A stretch of 64,000 nt of DNA from Rhodanobacter sp. DHB23 (GTDB taxonomy: Bacteria > Pseudomonadota > Gammaproteobacteria > Xanthomonadales > Rhodanobacteraceae), in assembly GCF_014842975.1 (NCBI RefSeq), contig NZ_JACYXK010000023.1:175348-239347 (forward strand), given 5' to 3'. Below the pieces are notes generated by a model. It did no database searches, was not told where the DNA came from, and was given only the letters and a program-made list of their open reading frames with translations. Both the position numbers and the translations under genes were made by a program. Below, piece after piece: positions 18,591 to 26,098 of this stretch (the first letter of the stretch is position 1; every line of letters begins with the position of its first letter).

Positions 18591-19529
18591 ATGCGTTCGA
18601 TCGAGTGCTGGAAGCAGGCGTTGTTCGTGACGTTCCTGCTGATGCTGGGTGCAAGCCAGGCAGACGCCAGGAGTGCCGCATCCAGTGCCGCCCGTGACCA
18701 AGCAGCGGCTCCGGCGCCTGCCGGCGCCATGACGATGAACGCCGCCGTCCGGCAGCTTGAGCGCCAGTCCGCTGATCGGCGGCTCCTCGTCGTTGGCGAA
18801 ATACATGGCACCACGGAGACCCCTGCGCTCGTCGCTGAACTGGTGCAGGCGGCATCGAAAGACCGTCCCGTCCGCGTTGGCCTGGAATGGCCTGCCTGGA
18901 TGCAGGACTACGTGGCGGCATATCTCGCGTCGCGAGGGTCGCCGGATGACCGCAAGGCGATGCTGCGCATGGGGTATTGGAAAGCCGTGCCAGACGGTCG
19001 TGGCAGCAGGGCGATGGTCGATCTCGTCGAAGCCGTTCGCGTGTTGCGCAAGAGCGGGCGGGATGTCGATGTCTTCCTGATGGAGCCCGACGTCCCCACC
19101 AGGCCGGCGGATCTGCAATCGGACCAGTTGGCCTGGAAAGAGAACGGCATGGCGAAGGCGCTCGAGACTGCATTGGCCACCGCTCCGAAAAATGCGCTTG
19201 TCGTCGCCTACATGGGCAGGGTCCATTCGCGCTATGCCGTGCTCGCGGGCCACCCGCAGCCATCCGTGCTCCAGCAGGTGATGGACGATCGTCCGCTCTA
19301 CGTCGAAGTGCAGGCGGATGCGGGAAGCGCATGGAATTGCCAGCCCGGCCAGGGATGCGGCCCGCACATGTTCAACGCTCCCCCCGGGGCGCCGTTCGCG
19401 AATGTGCGGATCGAGCCATTGGATGACGCACCCAAGGGGCTCGCGGCGGAGATTTTCGACTTCGCGGTTTTCACGCCATCCGTACCGGAGCCGAGAGTTG
19501 ATGGCAGTTCAAATGCGCGTACACAGTGA
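18591..19529 (+). CDS. Secreted ChaN/TIKI-superfamily-like protein
   Basis: A 312-residue protein with a signal peptide (LFVTFLLMLGASQADA, cleavage near residue 27) and an Ala-rich linker. The domain opens with RLLVVGEIHGTTETPALVAELV, a Glu-Ile-His-Gly motif typical of the ChaN / TIKI / erythromycin-esterase-like superfamily, then VRVGLEWP and, near residue 205, VVAYMGRVHSRY with a second conserved His. ChaN members bind haem and others are proteases, so no reaction is assigned. A GGGAGAAG ribosome site precedes the ATG. The 94-bp gap upstream contains only a degenerate repeat-like sequence. Confidence 0.65.
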   Translation: MRSIECWKQALFVTFLLMLGASQADARSAASSAARDQAAAPAPAGAMTMNAAVRQLERQSADRRLLVVGEIHGTTETPALVAELVQAASKDRPVRVGLEWPAWMQDYVAAYLASRGSPDDRKAMLRMGYWKAVPDGRGSRAMVDLVEAVRVLRKSGRDVDVFLMEPDVPTRPADLQSDQLAWKENGMAKALETALATAPKNALVVAYMGRVHSRYAVLAGHPQPSVLQQVMDDRPLYVEVQADAGSAWNCQPGQGCGPHMFNAPPGAPFANVRIEPLDDAPKGLAAEIFDFAVFTPSVPEPRVDGSSNARTQ

Positions 19530-19571
19530 GTCGATACGCGGAGCAATTTGCGATGTACTCACCAAGTGAAT

Positions 19572-19708
19572 CCCTCTCCCTCCGGGAGAGGGTGCCGAGA
19601 GGCGGGTGAGGGTTCGGGCGGAGCGAGATGTTGGTGATTTGCGCGAGACGTCAGTAGCGCGCCTTGACCGAACCCTCGCCCCAACCCCTCTCCCGGAGGG
19701 AGAGGGGC
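19572..19708. repeat. Inverted repeat of the CCCTCTCCC...GGGAGAGGG class
   Basis: Two arms of roughly 48 bp (about 19572-19620 and 19662-19708) are near-complements, each holding an inner palindrome such as CCTCTCCCTCCGGGAGAGG and a GAGGGTTCGG block. The structure fills the gap between the convergent ChaN-like and M13 peptidase genes and could terminate both transcripts. Similar inner palindromes form the ends of the 790-bp element at 56315. Confidence 0.75.
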
Positions 19709-19719
19709 TTTGAAGCCGA

Positions 19720-21843
19720 TCACCAGACCTGCACGCGGTCCTTCGCGTCGCGCCACATCGGCTGGCCAGGCTTGACGTCGAACGCCTGGTAGAAATCGGG
19801 GATGTTCGATAGCGGCCCGTTCACGCGCCACTTCGCCGGGGCGTGCACGTCGCTGAGCAGGGACTGGCGCAGCATGGCGTCGCGCTCCTCGAAGATCCAT
19901 CCCAGCGCGTAGCCGAGGAAGAAGCGCTGCAGCGGCGTGTAGCCGGCGATCTTCCCGCCGTCCTTGTATTGCGCGGTCTTCTTGAACGCGTCGAGCCCGA
20001 TCAGCAGGCCGCCCAGGTCGGCCATGTTCTCGCCGAGGCTGGCGCTGCCGTTGATGTGCAGGCCGGGCAGCGGCTCGTAGGCGTCGAACTGCTTCGCCAG
20101 CACGGCGGCGCGCTGGTTGAAGTTCTTCGCGTCGTCCTTCGTCCACCAGTCGGCGAGGTTGCCCTTGGCGTCGAACTGGCGGCCCTGGTCGTCGAAGCCG
20201 TGGGTGATCTCGTGGCCGATGGTCGAGGCGGCGGCGTAGCCGTACACCACGGCGTCGTCGATCTGGTCGTCCTGGAAGCCGGGGATCATGAACTGCGCGG
20301 CCGGCAGCACGATCTCGTTGTTCGACGGGTTGTAGTAGGCGTTGTAGGTCTGCGGCGTCATGTCCCATTCGCTGCGGTCGACCGGCTTGCCGAACTTCGA
20401 CACTTCGTCGTCGAAGGCCCAGCGCCGCGCGTTCATCTCGTTCTGCGCCCACGAATCGCGGCCGACCTGCAGGGTGGAGTAGTCCTTCCACTTGTCCGGG
20501 TAGCCCACCTTCTTGGTCACCGCGGCCAGCTTCTCGTGCGCCTTGGCCTTGGTGGCGGCGCTCATCCAGTCCAGCCTGTCGATGCGCTCGCCGTAGGCGG
20601 TGCGGATGGCCTCGACCAGGTCGTTGTAGCGCTGCTTGGCCTTCGCGGGAAAATAGTCCTGCACGAAGATGCGGCCGAGGATCATGCCGATGGCGCGGTT
20701 CTCCGCGCGCAGCGCGCGCTTCCAGCGGGGCTGCTGTTCCTGCTGGCCGGTTAGCACGCGGCCGTAGAAGTCGAAGTGCTCGTCGTCGAATGGCTTGCTG
20801 AGGGTCGCGGCGTAGTCGTCGACGAGGTGCACGCGCAGGTAGTCGCGCAGCACCGGTACCGGCGTCTGCGCGAGCAGCTTCTGCAGTCCGCCGAAGAACT
20901 CGGGCTGGCCGACGATCACGTAGGACGGGTCCAGCTTCCACGCCTGCAGCTGCCGGTTCCACGCGATGCCCGGCGTGTACTGGCGGGTGAGCTCGGCGGG
21001 CGACATCTTGTTGTAGTTCTTCTGCGGATCGCGCAGGTCGGCCAGCGGCCGCGACACCTTGGCCAGCGCGGTCTCGAAGGCCATCACCTGGCCGGCGCTG
21101 GCGCCCGCCGCGGCATCGTCCTCGCCCAGCAGCCTGAACATGTTGCGCAGGTGCACGACGTAGGCCGCGCGCGCCTTGGCCACGCCGGGCTCGGTGTTGA
21201 AGTAGTAGTCGCGCTCGGGCAGGCCCAGTCCGCCCTGCTCGAGGTAGACCGCCATCACGTCGCTCTGCTTCTCGTCCTGCTGCACGCCGAAGTCGAAGAA
21301 CCCGCGGACGCCCAGCGGCTGCAGCGCGAAGGCCTCGTCGAGCGCGCCGGGCACGTCCTTGATGGAGGCTATGCGGTCGAGCTCCGGTTTCAGCGGCGCC
21401 AGGCCCTGGCGCTCGGCCAGGTCGCCGTCCATCGCCGTGCTCCAGAAGTCGCCGATCTTCTGCTCGTCGCTGCCTGGCGCGGCGTCCTTCTTCGCGGCGG
21501 CATCCTCGCTGATCTTGCGCAGCTTGCCGTACAGGTCCTCCTGCACCAGCTTGCCGATGCCCCAGGTGGCTTCGGAGGCGGGGATGGGGTTGTGCTTGAG
21601 CCACGCGCCGTTCGCATAGCTGAAGAAATCGTCGCCGGGGTTCACCGAGGTATCGACGTTCGCGGCAACCACGTCCGCCTTCGCCGCGGGAACCGCCGCC
21701 GTCGCGGCGCGGGCCGGGGCGGTGCTGGCTGCAGGCGCGGCGGTGCCCGCTGCCTGCGGCGGCGCGTTGTTGCAGCCGCCGAGGGCGATCGCCACGGCTG
21801 CGGCCAGCAGGCAGCAGGACAGGCGGCGTGGGTTCGCTTTCAT
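19720..21843 (-). CDS. M13-family metallopeptidase lipoprotein
   Basis: A 707-residue neprilysin-like zinc peptidase. The N-terminus is a lipoprotein signal with lipobox LGGC near residue 23, followed by a Pro/Ala linker, so it is probably anchored in the envelope. The catalytic motif IGHEITHGFDD lies near residue 540, the second zinc motif ENMADLGG near 603, and the chain ends in the family's typical VW. An upstream in-frame start at 21873 is less likely because it displaces the signal peptide. Members degrade peptides in the periplasm. Confidence 0.92.
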   Translation of the reverse strand: MKANPRRLSCCLLAAAVAIALGGCNNAPPQAAGTAAPAASTAPARAATAAVPAAKADVVAANVDTSVNPGDDFFSYANGAWLKHNPIPASEATWGIGKLVQEDLYGKLRKISEDAAAKKDAAPGSDEQKIGDFWSTAMDGDLAERQGLAPLKPELDRIASIKDVPGALDEAFALQPLGVRGFFDFGVQQDEKQSDVMAVYLEQGGLGLPERDYYFNTEPGVAKARAAYVVHLRNMFRLLGEDDAAAGASAGQVMAFETALAKVSRPLADLRDPQKNYNKMSPAELTRQYTPGIAWNRQLQAWKLDPSYVIVGQPEFFGGLQKLLAQTPVPVLRDYLRVHLVDDYAATLSKPFDDEHFDFYGRVLTGQQEQQPRWKRALRAENRAIGMILGRIFVQDYFPAKAKQRYNDLVEAIRTAYGERIDRLDWMSAATKAKAHEKLAAVTKKVGYPDKWKDYSTLQVGRDSWAQNEMNARRWAFDDEVSKFGKPVDRSEWDMTPQTYNAYYNPSNNEIVLPAAQFMIPGFQDDQIDDAVVYGYAAASTIGHEITHGFDDQGRQFDAKGNLADWWTKDDAKNFNQRAAVLAKQFDAYEPLPGLHINGSASLGENMADLGGLLIGLDAFKKTAQYKDGGKIAGYTPLQRFFLGYALGWIFEERDAMLRQSLLSDVHAPAKWRVNGPLSNIPDFYQAFDVKPGQPMWRDAKDRVQVW

Positions 21844-21969
21844 GCGCAGGACTCCGGAAGAATGTCGGCGCATGCTAGCGGATCGGGGCGTGGCCGGACC
21901 CGCGCGGGAGGCATGACTTTCGACGTGGCTCGACCGGGCGGCCGCAGCCGGAGGTCCGGCCGCCGGGAA

Positions 21970-22545
21970 TCAGCCGATCACCGCCAGCCGCGTGCCGAGA
22001 TCGAGCAACGGCTGCGCCACCAGCATCCTCGCCAGCAGCAGGGCGACGATCACCACCGTCGGCGAAAAGTCGATCATGCCCACCTGCAGCCTGCCGCGCA
22101 GCGGCCGCAGCAGGGGATCGACGATGGTGCCCAGCAGGCGCTGCAGCGGGTGGTAGGGGTCGGGCGCGAACATGCTCATCAGCGACCAGCCGAACACCAG
22201 CACCAGGTAGAACAGCAGGGCATAGTCCAGCAGCTCGGCCAGCGACAGCACGACCAGGCCGAGCGGATGCGGCAGCAGCCCCACCAGCACCAGCAGCACG
22301 AAGCGCTTCAGCAGCATCGCCAGCCACGCCACCAGCAGGGCGGCGAGGTTGATGCGGCGCCAGTTCGGCAGCGCGCGGCGCAGCGGCGCCAGCACCGGGT
22401 TGGTGGTGCGGTAGATGAACTGGCTGAGCGGGTTGTGGAAGTCGGCGCGGCAGGCTTCGGCGGCGAGCCGCAGCAGGAACAGCGTGGCGACGGCGTCGAA
22501 GGCCAGTTCGACCAGCAGGGCGATGGCATTGAGCAGGTAGCTCAC
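21970..22545 (-). CDS. yggT: YggT-family membrane protein
   Basis: A 191-residue inner-membrane protein with two YggT repeats. Each has a hydrophobic stretch followed by a LxxxxxxPLSQFIYRTTNPVLAPLRRALP-type block (residues about 36-62) and, in the second, LLGTIVDPLLRPLRGRLQ near 130. YggT proteins are linked to osmotic tolerance and cell shape but the mechanism is unclear. It starts at GTG, overlapping the proC stop by 4 bp. Confidence 0.85.
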   Translation of the reverse strand: MSYLLNAIALLVELAFDAVATLFLLRLAAEACRADFHNPLSQFIYRTTNPVLAPLRRALPNWRRINLAALLVAWLAMLLKRFVLLVLVGLLPHPLGLVVLSLAELLDYALLFYLVLVFGWSLMSMFAPDPYHPLQRLLGTIVDPLLRPLRGRLQVGMIDFSPTVVIVALLLARMLVAQPLLDLGTRLAVIG

Positions 22546-23369
22546 GAGTGCGGTTCCTTGTCGAGGGCGTCAGCCAGTTCCGTGCCGCGGCGGGTGGCGG
22601 CGGCGACGGCGCGGGCGGTGATGCGCGGCAGGCCGTCGGCGGCGAAGCTTTCCAGCGCGGCCTGCGTGGTGCCGTTGGGCGAGGTGACGCGGCGGCGCAG
22701 CTCGGCGGGATCCTCGCCGCTTTCCACCAGCATGCGGCCAGCGCCCAGGCAGGTCTGCGCGGCCAGCGCGCGGGCGGTGTCGCGCGGCAGGCCCTGCGCC
22801 ACGGCGGCGTCCTCCAGCGCCTCGACCAGGGCGAAGAAATAGGCCGGGCCGGAGCCGGAGAGCGCGGTGACGGTGTCCATCAGCGCCTCGTCGGCGATCC
22901 AGCGGGTGAGGCCGGCGGCGTCCATGATGTGCTGCGCCTGCGCCTTCTGCGCGGGGCTGACGCGGTCGTTGGCGCACAGGCCGGTGGCGCCGGCGCCGAT
23001 CAGCGCGGGGGTGTTCGGCATGCAGCGCACGATGGGCAGCCTGCCCAGCCAGCGTTCGAGCTGGTCCAGCCGCACGCCGGCGGCGATCGAGATGAGCAGC
23101 GGTCGCCGGTCCTGCATGGCCATGCGCAACTCGGCCTGCACCTTGGGCATGGCCTGCGGCTTCACCGCCAGCACGATCACGTCGGCGTCGGCCACGGCCA
23201 GCCGGTTCTCGGCGAAGGTGGCGATGCCGAAGTCGTGGCCCAGCCGGTCGCGCGTCTCGGCCAGCGGTTCGGACACCCGGATGTCGGCGGGCGCCAGGCC
23301 GGTGGCGAGCAGGCCGCCGATCAGACTGCGCGCCATGTTGCCGCCGCCGACGAAGGCAATGCGTGTCAT
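22542..23369 (-). CDS. proC: Pyrroline-5-carboxylate reductase
   Basis: A 275-residue enzyme for the last step of proline synthesis. It begins MTRIAFVGGGNMARSLIGGL, an NAD(P)-binding motif, and has ADVIVLAVKPQAM near residue 65, RCMPNTPALIGAGATG near 115 and the C-terminal ALSGSGPAYFFALVEAL and RRRVTSPNGTT blocks. All expected motifs are intact. In many relatives a yggS gene lies between pilT and proC; here the space between the divergent proC and pilT starts is only about 260 bp and holds no such gene. Confidence 0.95.
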   Translation of the reverse strand: MTRIAFVGGGNMARSLIGGLLATGLAPADIRVSEPLAETRDRLGHDFGIATFAENRLAVADADVIVLAVKPQAMPKVQAELRMAMQDRRPLLISIAAGVRLDQLERWLGRLPIVRCMPNTPALIGAGATGLCANDRVSPAQKAQAQHIMDAAGLTRWIADEALMDTVTALSGSGPAYFFALVEALEDAAVAQGLPRDTARALAAQTCLGAGRMLVESGEDPAELRRRVTSPNGTTQAALESFAADGLPRITARAVAAATRRGTELADALDKEPHS

Positions 23370-23631
23370 GAAAGCACCAGGGTAGCGGGGAGTGGCCGCA
23401 TACCTTACCGGAGTGGGCGTCGTCCTGCGTCGCCGCGGTTTCGGTGACGCGGTGCGCAAACCGCGGCGGAGGCTGGCCGTTCGCCCCGTGCCGCGAGTAG
23501 TATCGGCTCGTTGCAGGGGGAGTCGGGTGGCCGGGGCGTGTCCGCGCATCGATGGTGCGCCGCATCCGCACATCGTCCCTTCGCTGCAGCCATTGCCACA
23601 GCATCCGACGACTGGTCGAGGGGAACCACAG

Positions 23632-24669
23632 ATGGATATCGCCGAACTGCTTGCCTTCTCGGTGAAGAACAAGGCTTCGGACCTGCACCTGTCCGCCGGC
23701 CTGCCGCCGATGATCCGCGTCGATGGCGACGTGCGCCGCATCAACATTCCCGCGCTGGAGCACAAGCAGGTGCACTCGCTGGTGTACGACATCATGTCGG
23801 ACAAGCAGCGGCGCGACTACGAGGAATTCCTGGAGACCGACTTCTCGTTCGAGATCCCGGGCCTGGCGCGCTTCCGCGTCAATGCGTTCACCCAGAACCG
23901 CGGCTCCGGCGCGGTGTTCCGCACCATTCCCTCCGAGGTGCTCACGCTGGAGGACCTGGGCGCGCCGCGCGTGTTCAAGGAACTGATCGAGCAGCCGCAG
24001 GGCCTGATCCTGGTGACCGGTCCCACCGGTTCGGGCAAGTCGACCACGCTGGCGGCGATGGTCGACCACATCAACAAGAATGAATACGGGCACATGCTCA
24101 CGATCGAGGACCCGATCGAGTTCGTGCATACCTCGCAGAAATGCCTGGTCAACCAGCGCGAGGTGCACCGCGACACGCACGGCTTCAACGAGGCGCTGCG
24201 CTCGGCGCTGCGCGAGGACCCGGACTACATCCTGGTCGGCGAGTTGCGCGACCTGGAGACGATCCGCCTCGCGCTCACCGCCGCGGAAACCGGCCACCTG
24301 GTGTTCGCCACCGTGCATACCAGCTCGGCGGCCAAGACCATCGACCGCATCATCGACGTGTTCCCCGCCGGCGAGAAGCCGATGGTGCGCTCGATGCTGT
24401 CCGAATCGCTGCGCGCGGTGATCTCGCAGTCGCTGCTGAAGAAGACCGGCGGCGGCCGCATCGCGGCGCACGAGATCATGGTCGCGGTGCCGGCCATCCG
24501 CAACCTGATCCGCGAGGACAAGGTGGCGCAGATGTACTCGGCGATCCAGACCGGCCAGCAGTTCGGCATGCAGACCCTGGACCAGTGCCTGCAGGACCTG
24601 GTCAAGCGCGGCCTGGTGTCGCGCGACGAGGCGGGCAGCTACGCCAAGAACAAGGACCTGTTCAAGTGA
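23632..24669 (+). CDS. pilT: Type IV pilus retraction ATPase PilT
   Basis: A 345-residue hexameric ATPase that retracts type IV pili for twitching motility. The N-terminal PAS-like domain begins MDIAELLAFSVKNKASDLHLS; Walker A GPTGSGKST lies at about residues 131-139, followed by the Asp box TIEDPIEF, Walker B ILVGELRDLETI and the His box FATVHTSSAA. The AIRNLIRE motif, needed for retraction, is intact near residue 290. A GAGGGG site precedes ATG at 23632. It is the first gene of pilT-pilU. Confidence 0.97.
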   Translation: MDIAELLAFSVKNKASDLHLSAGLPPMIRVDGDVRRINIPALEHKQVHSLVYDIMSDKQRRDYEEFLETDFSFEIPGLARFRVNAFTQNRGSGAVFRTIPSEVLTLEDLGAPRVFKELIEQPQGLILVTGPTGSGKSTTLAAMVDHINKNEYGHMLTIEDPIEFVHTSQKCLVNQREVHRDTHGFNEALRSALREDPDYILVGELRDLETIRLALTAAETGHLVFATVHTSSAAKTIDRIIDVFPAGEKPMVRSMLSESLRAVISQSLLKKTGGGRIAAHEIMVAVPAIRNLIREDKVAQMYSAIQTGQQFGMQTLDQCLQDLVKRGLVSRDEAGSYAKNKDLFK

Positions 24670-24671
24670 AG

Positions 24672-24784
24672 CCGGGATTCGGGATTCGGGAGGCGGGATT
24701 CGGAAAGCCTTCCGCTCCACGAATCCCTTGGGTGTCAGGCTGGCTGCTTCCGCCGAATCCCCAATCCAGAATCCCGAATCCCGG
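24672..24784. repeat. Inverted GGGATTCGG repeat between pilT and pilU
   Basis: Three copies of GGGATTCGG-like sequence at 24673-24703 face a complementary cluster (CCGAATCC, AATCC, GAATCCCGAATCCCGG) ending at 24784. The whole 124-bp pilT-pilU gap is this repeat. It can fold as a long imperfect hairpin in the shared transcript and may change the PilT:PilU ratio. Such GGGATTCGG runs are common intergenic repeats in Xanthomonadales. Confidence 0.7.
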
Positions 24785-24793
24785 ACAAAAGCC

Positions 24794-25960
24794 ATGAGCG
24801 ACTTCGACTTCACCTCCTTCCTCAAGCTGATGGTGCACAAGCAGGCCTCCGACCTGTTCATCACCGCCGGCGTGGCGCCGTCGATGAAGGTGCAGGGCCG
24901 CATCGTGCCGATCACGCAGAGCCCGCTGTCCATGCAGCAGTCGCGCGACATGGTGCTCAACGTGATGACGCCCTCGCAGCGCGAGGAGTTCGAGAAGACC
25001 CACGAGTGCCAGTTCGCGATCTCCGCGCAGGGCGTGGGCCGCTTCCGCGTGTCCTGCTTCTACCAGCGCAACTGCGTGGGCATGGTGCTGCGCCGGATCG
25101 AGTCGAAGATCCCCACCATCGAGGAGCTGACCCTGCCGCCGGTGATCAAGCAGCTGGCGATGACCAAGCGCGGCATCATCATCTTCGTGGGCGGCACCGG
25201 CACCGGCAAATCGACCTCGCTGGCGTCGATGATCGGCTACCGCAACGCCAATTCGACCGGCCACATCATCACCATCGAAGACCCGATCGAATACGTGCAC
25301 AAGCACGAGGGCTGCATCATCACCCAGCGCGAGATCGGCATCGACACCGACAGCTGGGAGAACGCGCTGAAGAACACCCTGCGCCAGGCGCCCGACGTCA
25401 TCATGATTGGCGAGGTGCGCACGCGCGAGACGATGGAGCACGCGATCAACTTCTCCGAGACCGGCCACCTCTGCCTGTGCACGCTGCACGCGAACAACGC
25501 CAACCAGGCGATGGACCGCATCCTGCATTTCTTCCCCGAGGATCGCCGCCAGCAGCTGTTCATGGACCTGTCGCTGAACCTCAAGGGCGTGGTGGCGCAG
25601 CAGCTGATCCCCACGCCGGACGGCAAGGCGCGCCGCGTGGCGGTGGAGGTGCTGCTGGGCACGCCGCTGGTGCAGGACTACATCCGCCAGGGCGAGATCC
25701 ACAAGCTCAAGGAAGTGATGAAGGAGTCCACCCTGCTCGGCATGAAGACCTTCGACCAGAGCCTGGTCGAGCTCTACCACGCCGGCGAGATCAGCTACGA
25801 GGACGCGCTGCGCCACGCCGACAGCTCGAACGAGGTGCGCCTGCGCATCAAGCTGGCGCAGGGCGGCGACGCGCACACGCTGTCGCAGGGCCTGGACGGC
25901 GTGGAGGTGGAACAGCCCCGCGGCGGCGACAGCTTCGGCGGCGGCCTGCTGCAGCGTTGA
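24794..25960 (+). CDS. pilU: PilT-like retraction ATPase PilU
   Basis: A 388-residue PilT paralogue that helps PilT retract pili under load. N-terminus FDFTSFLKLMVHKQASDLFITAG; Walker A GGTGTGKST near residue 135; Asp box TIEDPIEYVHKHEG; Walker B IMIGEVRTRETMEHA; His box LCTLHANNANQAMDR. It is longer at the C-terminus than PilT, ending in a variable Gly-rich tail (QPRGGDSFGGGLLQR), which is normal for PilU. It follows pilT with an intervening repeat and is followed by a repeat and a terminator. Confidence 0.95.
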   Translation: MSDFDFTSFLKLMVHKQASDLFITAGVAPSMKVQGRIVPITQSPLSMQQSRDMVLNVMTPSQREEFEKTHECQFAISAQGVGRFRVSCFYQRNCVGMVLRRIESKIPTIEELTLPPVIKQLAMTKRGIIIFVGGTGTGKSTSLASMIGYRNANSTGHIITIEDPIEYVHKHEGCIITQREIGIDTDSWENALKNTLRQAPDVIMIGEVRTRETMEHAINFSETGHLCLCTLHANNANQAMDRILHFFPEDRRQQLFMDLSLNLKGVVAQQLIPTPDGKARRVAVEVLLGTPLVQDYIRQGEIHKLKEVMKESTLLGMKTFDQSLVELYHAGEISYEDALRHADSSNEVRLRIKLAQGGDAHTLSQGLDGVEVEQPRGGDSFGGGLLQR

Positions 25961-25974
25961 ACCATGCCTCCGAT

Positions 25975-26052
25975 GTAGAAGCGCACCCTGTGCGCGATTG
26001 CCTTGTGCTCCGATCGAAGCGAAAGGCAATCGCGCACAGGGGGCGCTCCTAC
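25975..26052. repeat. GTAG palindromic repeat, CACCCTGTGCG family
   Basis: A 78-bp stem-loop opening GTAGAAGCGCACCCTGTGCG and closing with its complement ending in CTAC; arms of about 30 nt around a CCGATCGAAGC-type loop. Two mismatches relative to other copies (AA for GG after GTA, and an extra G in the right arm). It lies 15 bp after pilU and just before a terminator hairpin. Confidence 0.85.
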
Positions 26053-26069
26053 AGACGCACAGGAACGAA

Positions 26070-26098
26070 GAAGGCGCCCATCGGGCGCCTTCTTTCTT
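26070..26098 (+). terminator. Rho-independent terminator of pilU
   Basis: GAAGGCGCCC (26070-26079) pairs perfectly with GGGCGCCTTC (26083-26092) around a 3-base loop, then TTTCTTTC. It ends one base before the stop codon of the convergent lipoprotein gene. Confidence 0.8.
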
